In this document: positions 58,474 to 64,000 of the stretch, piece by piece | Layout of the letters: each line of letters begins with the position of its first letter | How positions within the stretch are numbered: the first letter of the stretch is position 1 | Assembly: GCA_964526045.1 (NCBI GenBank) | Contig: CAZGIF010000002.1 | Span: forward strand, 285,107-349,106 | DNA from: CAZGIF01 sp964526045 | GTDB lineage: Bacteria; Patescibacteriota; Gracilibacteria; Absconditabacterales; Absconditicoccaceae | Reading direction: 5' to 3' | Length of the DNA: 64,000 nt | Position numbers and translations under genes: made by a program | Notes under the pieces: model-generated | Databases searched by the model: none | What the model saw: the letters and a program-made list of their open reading frames with translations, nothing else | Told to the model about the DNA's origin: nothing

Positions 58474-59337
58474 ATGCAAACACTGAAATTGTGCGTATTA
58501 TTCGTTGCTTTATGTGCAACATCACTTTTAAGTTCATGTGAGTTTGAACATCCATCTCCAGACAGTGCTTACACCATGTCAGAATCCTTTTTGGGTAAAG
58601 ATGCTTACGATGTCTACAAATGCTTACGAGATTATTATGATTATGATAGTGCCGATATTGAGTTTCACGATGATGTATTTGTCGTCGAAGGAGATCTAGC
58701 CTACCCAGCGCAGGACTTTTGGAATCTGTACGGGCCTATCAAAGTTGATGGTCTTGCGAAGCATTATGTGCAAAACTATCTTGTCTCAGAAGACTATGAT
58801 AAGGTTATCCTTAATCTATGGGACCCTAACCTTACTCCAGAATGGAAACAAGTATTTGAGCAAGCTGTAAATTATTGGAACCAAACGGATTCTCGTTTGT
58901 CATTTCATGTAATATATGGTTCTCGAAAGTATTATATTCCAGGTGTGGTTAATGTGAATGCTGTATTCAATTATAATGGAGGTTATTATGGACAAGCCTA
59001 TCCACCAAATAGAAATGGTGTTCCAGGAACCACAATAAATATTAATTTGGCATATGAAAGTAACTATTTCTCTGCGCCTTCTACTGAGTATCTTCGTAAC
59101 CTACGTAGGTTGCGAACTGCAGCTCACGAGATTGGGCATATTGTTGGATTTAGACATACTGATAAGTATGTAGGAAATCTTGTAAGAAATGTTTCAAGTT
59201 CATGTCGCTATTACGAGGACTGTCGTTCTATTATGAGAACTGATGGTCAAAGTTCAGCGTCTTGTTCTACGCCAACTTTTTGGACTGGATTTTCAGACTG
59301 TGACTTGGAAGTGATTGGTACTGTGTACGGCGAATAA
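58474..59337 (+). CDS. HEIGH-type zinc metalloprotease lipoprotein (peptidase M57-like)
   Basis: The 287-residue product has a lipoprotein signal (MQTLKLCVLFVALCATSLLSSC), then a domain with the extended zinc motif AAHEIGHIVGFRHTD near residue 214 (HExxHxxGxxH of metzincins) and a cysteine-containing C-terminus. This fits the M57 dual-action HEIGH proteases, common in Bacteroidota and Myxococcota. All 18 glycines are GGN codons and none is TGA, so it reads equally in the standard code, unlike every other long gene here. I infer recent horizontal acquisition. It may act on host or surface proteins. Confidence 0.9.
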   Translation: MQTLKLCVLFVALCATSLLSSCEFEHPSPDSAYTMSESFLGKDAYDVYKCLRDYYDYDSADIEFHDDVFVVEGDLAYPAQDFWNLYGPIKVDGLAKHYVQNYLVSEDYDKVILNLWDPNLTPEWKQVFEQAVNYWNQTDSRLSFHVIYGSRKYYIPGVVNVNAVFNYNGGYYGQAYPPNRNGVPGTTININLAYESNYFSAPSTEYLRNLRRLRTAAHEIGHIVGFRHTDKYVGNLVRNVSSSCRYYEDCRSIMRTDGQSSASCSTPTFWTGFSDCDLEVIGTVYGE

Positions 59338-59372
59338 GTAAAAAAACTTGAAAAACAAGTAGTAGAAATAAA

Positions 59373-59400
59373 AGTGGGAGGAGTTTCCTCTCACCTTTAC
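59373..59400 (+). terminator. probable terminator after the M57-like gene
   Basis: GTGGGAGGA and TCCTCTCAC form an imperfect stem followed by TTTAC, about 35 bases past the stop codon. The T run is short. Confidence 0.5.
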
Positions 59401-59461
59401 TTAGAATATATAAAATTCTCATCATATTATACTAAATTATTTTATTCTCTTTTGTACATCT

Positions 59462-60739
59462 ATGAAAAAATTATTATTTCTATTTTTTATGTTACTGTTT
59501 TTCTCTTCTTCTGCTTTTGCTTGTAATTATGTTCAAGATATGCCGATGTTTCACGAAGAAGATGACGGTGTGTATTGGTACAAAGATGATCAACGAATCT
59601 GAGAAGATCTGACGACATATAGCTTTGAACCTGACTATGTAAGAAAATATGTCTGATCAATGCAAGATATAGATATACAAGTTGTTGGCAAGGAGCTGTG
59701 ATATACTTATGTCATGCTAGATGATGATTTGTATGTAGCAACATTTGCATGATATCAAAAACTTGTAAGTTCTGTAGACAAAAGAGATTTCTTCAAAACG
59801 GCTCTGCCTGGATTGTATGGTATAAAAAACTGATGAGCTATCTATAACGGAACGTATATAGATGATCTTGATGTTTCAGATATAACTGTGATTGATCGCC
59901 TTGATGTCTCATTTAACAAAACAGATCTAACAATCATACCATGATCTACAACGAAACCATGACAAAAAACTTTTCAGGATATACTAGCATATATGCGTGT
60001 TGTATGAGCTGATTTACGTCAAAATAAAGAATTATCTAAATTTGACCGTCAGATAGAATTCATGGTTGATGGTGTATATCAAACTACAGATTGATATATA
60101 GTACAATATAGCTTTAGTGACGGAAATTCTTGCGGTCCTACACCTATGTATACTTTTCTTCCAAAAAATCTTATCAACGACATATCTTCAATTGTTGGTT
60201 TTGAGCAAGTCTCAGAAGAGTTTTATATTGCAACTACTCAAAAAGACAACTTCACAACAACCGTAGCAACACAGGCTTTATCTGCTTTGGATAAACGTTT
60301 TGCAAGACTTGGCTCTCGCTGAGTAACTCATCAAGACATCGTTCCATGGTTAGATGTTCTTTATCAAAAAATATCTCAGACTCCAATGTACATTCGCTAC
60401 CAGCAACGTACGGACTCACTTTGTATGTATGATAGTCGAAGTGCTAGTAGCCAAACTAAACAACAAGCACAAAATCTATGTACATTATGAATTTTGCCTA
60501 CAAATATGGATATGCAGAATATAGTCACTTATGCAAATCTTTTGCAATACGTTGCAACTATTTTGATGTGAAAGTCAGTTGATATAAATATATTTGTCCA
60601 GGCGTGAATCGTGTCAGAGTCAGATCTTTTGTCGGATAGAGGAGTTACAAAACAAAAATTATGAGAAATTATCTACAAAACTTGGAGATTAACAGAATTG
60701 AGTTTGTGGATCAAAGATCCTACGACATGGGAGGAGTAG
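59462..60739 (+). CDS. secreted hypothetical protein, 425 aa
   Basis: Signal peptide MKKLLFLFFMLLFFSSSAFAC with possible cleavage before Cys or Asn. The body is rich in Tyr and Asp and shows VQDMPMFHEEDDGVYWY, FAGYQKLV, YSFSDGNSCGPTPMYTFLP and a helical C-terminal third. No family recognised. It uses many TGA glycines, so unlike the gene just upstream it is native or long resident. ATG 59462, TAG 60737-60739. Confidence 0.8.
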
Positions 60740-61175
60740 TTTAGTTTGTCAAAGCTCTCACGTAGTCTTTTAGGTTTTCTTTTGTCTGCCACAAAAAAAG
60801 ATTGTATCGATTCTCAAAGTTGTCATGATGCAGTATGCAAACCCACCCCAGTCCTGCCGTTATGGGAGGAGTTTGCATCTGCATATCGTATCAAGCATCT
60901 AATAGAGACTGACTCTTGAGTAAGCTCTAGTTGTCGTTGTTTGGACATGAATAAGAAGATATGAGATAAGTGGTAATGAGATGAGCTATACACACGATAG
61001 AGACGGATTCGATTTATAAGACCCCTCCGCCTACGGCACCTCCCCATGACGGGGAGGAACATGCAGGTGGGTACAAAGCGTATGAGTACAAAATAAGTGG
61101 ATGTCCCTCCCGTCATGGGAGGGGTAGGGGTGGGTAAAAGTAGAGAGTATATTTTTTAATTGAAGATAAATAACG
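60740..61175. repeat. GC-rich inverted-repeat cluster left of the defence genes
   Basis: No gene is seen. Several GC-rich blocks stand out from the AT-rich surroundings: ACCCACCCCAGTCCTGCCG with ATGGGAGGAG near 60,841, CCCCTCCGCCTACGGCACC with CCCCATGACGGGGAGG near 61,022, and CCCTCCCGTCATGGGAGGGG plus GGGGTGGGT near 61,106. They can pair with themselves and with each other, like REP or miniature inverted-repeat elements. Confidence 0.7.
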
Positions 61176-62021
61176 TTATATTATAGTCTTTTTTAGAATA
61201 ACTTTTACGTAGTTAACCATATCTTTTTTAAATTTACCATTACTATATTTTAGGATATCCTGTTCTTTTTCTGGGTAATAATTTTTGAAAAAATAGGAGA
61301 TAAAATCATCAATAGACTTGTTTGATTGCTTAAACCTTTGAAATTCATCTTTTATCACTCAGTATTTGTGATGGATGAATTTGAAAATATTGTAGGTATC
61401 TTGCGAATGAAGATAAATCTTAGATAAATCAAACACATGAGAATGACGATGATTCAATATATGATTTTCCAGATTACTTGGAGCAAATGAAACCTTTTTA
61501 TCAAATGTTTCATCTTCAATAATAATCTCGTTATCTTGTTTTCTTATCCATCCAAAATAAGGATGAAATACTTCTTTTCTACTGACTAGAGTATCTGTAT
61601 CTCTTTTGAGGCGTTGATTACAAAATGTGCACACTAACAATCGATTGTGGAGATTTATTGCCAAGGACTGATACTGTGGGTTTGATTTAGGAAGAAAATG
61701 TTCGATATCATAAGATCTTTTGAGTGCATCTTTATCTTCCCAGTGAATATTTGGTGTTTTGCCACAATAGCAACAATGGTGTACTCAATGAGATACTAAT
61801 TGCCTGAGAAATTGTTTTTTGAGTTGTTTCATAAATTGACTATTAGATCACCAGAATTTCTTGATCTCATTCTTTATAGTATTTTGAGATTTTCATACTT
61901 CTAAGAAGTATTGCTTTCCAAAAATAATTTCATCTTTATTTTTTTGTAAAATTTTAGGACAAGATTTCATAGAAATATTTTTTAATTCCTCAACTATACT
62001 ATCAATATCAATTCTTTGCAT
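61176..62021 (-). CDS. ptuB: HNH endonuclease, Septu PtuB-like
   Basis: The 281-residue product contains HCCYCGK (about residue 84) and CTFCNQRLKRD (about residue 133) around YDIEHFLPKS (about residue 103), the zinc-held beta-beta-alpha HNH nuclease fold with His in IEHF as general base. It starts 5 bases after the ATPase gene, so the two are one operon. The ATPase-plus-HNH pair matches Septu anti-phage systems, in which PtuA controls the nuclease PtuB. It uses TGA for Gly, for example at 61356-61358, so it has adapted to code 25. Confidence 0.82.
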
Positions 62022-62026
62022 AGTAT

Positions 62027-63769
62027 TTATTTCCCAAAATATAAAAGATTATCTTTCAAGAAGTCATCTCATATAGCATCTTTGATATTTTGATTATCTC
62101 ACGTTCAAGTTTCATAATCTGCCAAAAAGTTTTTTCTCTCCTCTTCAGCCAGTTTTCCTATCACGTCTGATGCCAAGGATCACATCAGATATTGATCATC
62201 AAAGAAAAAACCATTTCTAATGAGATCAATATAATTAGCTCCAAAGGTTTTTCGTTCATATTTTTTTTGTTGTCAGTTTCTGAGAATAATAACATTTTCT
62301 CAGGGGATATCCGAAATGATAAATGGACTATGTGTTGCGATGAAGCACTGTATGGAGATAGTAGCAGGAAAAATTGCAAGCATATCTACTAACTTTTGTA
62401 TATACTGTCTTTGTCGATCAAGATGTAAGTGTAGATCAGGTTCATCAATAAGCAAAATAATATTTTTTTGTCATTCAGATGCTTTTTGCTGTATTTCAGC
62501 TATAATGTGAGAAAACCTATAGTACAAAATCTTTTGACCACTAGAAAAATGTGTATAATTTATTCATCAGAGATGAAGATCACTAACAAACTTTTCCAAA
62601 AACTTCTTATCTAAAAGGCTTGTGGTAAGTTGTGTTGTATCAGTATCTTGTGGAAATGATGGTAGATAAATATCTAAGGAAAGTAATTTGTCAGATTGAA
62701 TACTACTATTTTTATAATATTTATGATTCTCTTTTAGAATACCTTTTGCTAGTGTAGCTAAACTTTGAGATAAGTTTTGAGAAAAATCTCAGCGATCATC
62801 ACCTATCATAATTAAATTCTTATAATCACTAAAATTAGTTCTACGTAAATTGTCTTCTATATAACTATCAAATAAATCATATACTGTTTTACATTCTGTA
62901 GCGCATCAGTTTTCTTTCCAATATCATAAGGTATCTTGTAATATCCTGAAAAAGGGTTGAGGATTTGTTTGGTCTTTTTCTGTTTCTAGCTTGAAGCGTG
63001 GATGAGATGCTATAAAAAGCAAAGGTAAATATTCAATCAAAATAGTATATAATGTTTGTTTATCATCAGCAAAGATATTCTCTAAGGCCGTAAAAAACTG
63101 CGATCGTTTTTCTTGAAACGCATACTTTGTCACTGGATTTTTGGTTTGTTTATCTTGATAGATTTTCCCAATTTCACTCTCGAGAGAGTGCACATCTTGA
63201 TATATAGGATGAATACTCAATCTTGTTTGTTGTATATTGATATCTCAACCCGAAACAGTGTCCATGAGTTTTTTTTGATTTCTTCTCTGCGTTTCATCCA
63301 ATGAACAGATATGAGAAAAAAGTACGATACTTGATTTGGATGTATTATAAATCATTTCTGGCAATAAGTTATTGGGAAGATATACGTTTGTACTATTTAT
63401 ATCCGTATGTAATTTATTACTTTGTTTTATGGCTTCAAAAATATTATCTCAAAATCCGTACATATCATATACAATAAAGTCTGTAACAGATTCGTCTCTA
63501 TCTTTGAGGTTTTTAAAATTTGTTTGTCATAATGATTGATACTTAACTCGATCTTTCATAATTGATTTCAAAAATTGAGTTTTACCACTTGCGTTTGGTC
63601 AAACGATAGCATTGATATAGATGTTGGGAGTTTGCCTATTAAAATACTTTTTTAATATTGCTGATTGAGTTTCAAAAGATCATAAATCCATTCTTTTATC
63701 CTCTTCATTTGCAGAAATGATTAAAAGACTTGTTATTGGTAGTCTTAGCTCGCTTTTATCTATTTCCAT
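62027..63769 (-). CDS. ptuA: AAA/ABC-type ATPase, Septu PtuA-like, 580 aa
   Basis: Walker A VGPNASGKT (residues 56-64), a long coiled-coil middle, ABC-like signature HFSSGQKILYYRF (about 420), Walker B NIILLIDEPDLHLHL (about 455) and a H-loop in FIATHSPFIISD (about 490). This is the SMC/OLD-like ATPase architecture of Septu PtuA and related defence ATPases. No TOPRIM domain is present, which speaks against OLD nucleases. The HNH gene follows at once. Flanking GC-rich inverted repeats suggest a mobile or hot-spot cassette. TAA 62027-62029. Confidence 0.83.
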
Positions 63770-63774
63770 ACCCA

Positions 63775-63960
63775 CCTCATAAAAAATTAAATAAAACCTT
63801 TCTTTCCTCCACCCTAAAGGGATGGGTTTGTGTATCTGGTTACAACTGCGTGGCTTCAACCCCAAGGGCAACATTATTAGATGGACGTGTCACGAACACG
63901 TCCCTACGACTATACGGACAGGGCAAGCCCGTGTCCCTCCTCCCGTATTAATCTCCCAAA
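63775..63960. repeat. GC-rich inverted-repeat cluster right of the defence genes
   Basis: No gene is seen. GGACGTGTCACGAACACGTCC (63882-63902) has seven-base perfect arms, and GGACAGGGC with GCCCGTGTCC (near 63,919) has imperfect arms. CCACCCTAAAGGGATGGG adds a third dyad. The blocks resemble the cluster left of the defence genes and REP-like elements in other bacteria. Confidence 0.65.
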
Positions 63961-63966
63961 CAAAAA

Positions 63967-63990
63967 AAAACTATACTTTCGTATAGTTTT
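63967..63990. terminator. hairpin terminator at the window end
   Basis: AAAACTATAC, TTTC loop, GTATAGTTTT: a perfect 10 bp stem with flanking A and T runs, usable on either strand. Confidence 0.75.
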
Positions 63991-64000
63991 ACTAATTTTA

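Noticed and set aside
58154..58479. Possible decayed cysteine-containing gene
   Set aside because: An in-frame TAA at 58279 breaks it, its start overlaps the M57 gene start, and no family is recognised.
60740..61175. CRISPR array near the defence genes
   Set aside because: The repeats are few, irregularly spaced and self-complementary, without regular spacers.
1..64000. TGA as tryptophan (code 4)
   Set aside because: Invariant Gly positions such as DnaK GIDLGTT and RsmH GHGG are TGA, and Trp is encoded by TGG.
1..64000. tRNA or rRNA genes
   Set aside because: I scanned intergenic regions for cloverleaf and rRNA signatures and saw none, though small tRNAs could be missed by eye.

Overview
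This window reads only if UGA is translated as glycine (genetic code 25). In-frame TGA falls at invariant glycines of DnaK, LeuRS, TsaD, RsmH, MurA and PNPase, while TGG still encodes Trp. With the AT-rich composition and reduced gene set this points to a Gracilibacteria (BD1-5) or Absconditabacteria (SR1) genome of the Candidate Phyla Radiation; I cannot tell which from this window. Standard-code gene calling breaks most of these genes into fragments, so coordinates here come from reading both strands with TGA (or TCA on the complement) as Gly.

Left third (1-22,230), mostly minus strand: the end of a DUF817-like membrane protein; a first small-plus-giant gene pair (3771-4100, 930-3767); a secreted protein with an ECF sigma factor and a putative membrane regulator (4324-6546, plus); a cell-wall block (PBP1A, VanX-like dipeptidase, Asp/Glu racemase, an unknown protein, a secreted zinc metalloprotease, an HD hydrolase); then leuS, a pterin-carbinolamine dehydratase, an SLH-type protein, tsaD and a two-helix membrane protein. 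The leuS product is the most unusual protein here: 1513 residues, with a Nudix and a HAM1/ITPase-like domain inserted at the start of the editing region and a second Nudix domain inserted near its end.

Middle (22,480-43,220): rsmH and an ftsL-like gene, a repeat-rich surface protein, two paralogous polytopic membrane proteins resembling VirB6/TrbL secretion components, pnp, an unknown 512-residue protein, dnaK, a frameshifted ABC exporter bracketed by a duplicated piece of the dnaK 3' end, then (minus) murA, nusB, rpmF and rpmA, and a YjdF/DUF2238 membrane protein.

Right third (43,360-64,000): two more small-plus-giant pairs. The largest product (2129 residues) carries a peptidoglycan-binding-like motif and ends in an R-S-ExE ADP-ribosyltransferase toxin domain, followed at once by a 64-codon gene. 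The three small partners share a C-terminal motif, and two giants share a helical segment. I infer a lineage-specific effector family, possibly exported by the VirB6-like machinery and suited to an epibiotic or predatory life. Then come uppS, a small unknown gene, two paralogous lipoproteins, a Rossmann-like protein, an M57-like HEIGH protease that uses no TGA for Gly (likely recent transfer), a secreted protein, and a Septu-like PtuA/PtuB defence pair between GC-rich inverted-repeat clusters. I saw no rRNA, tRNA, CRISPR array or transposase gene.
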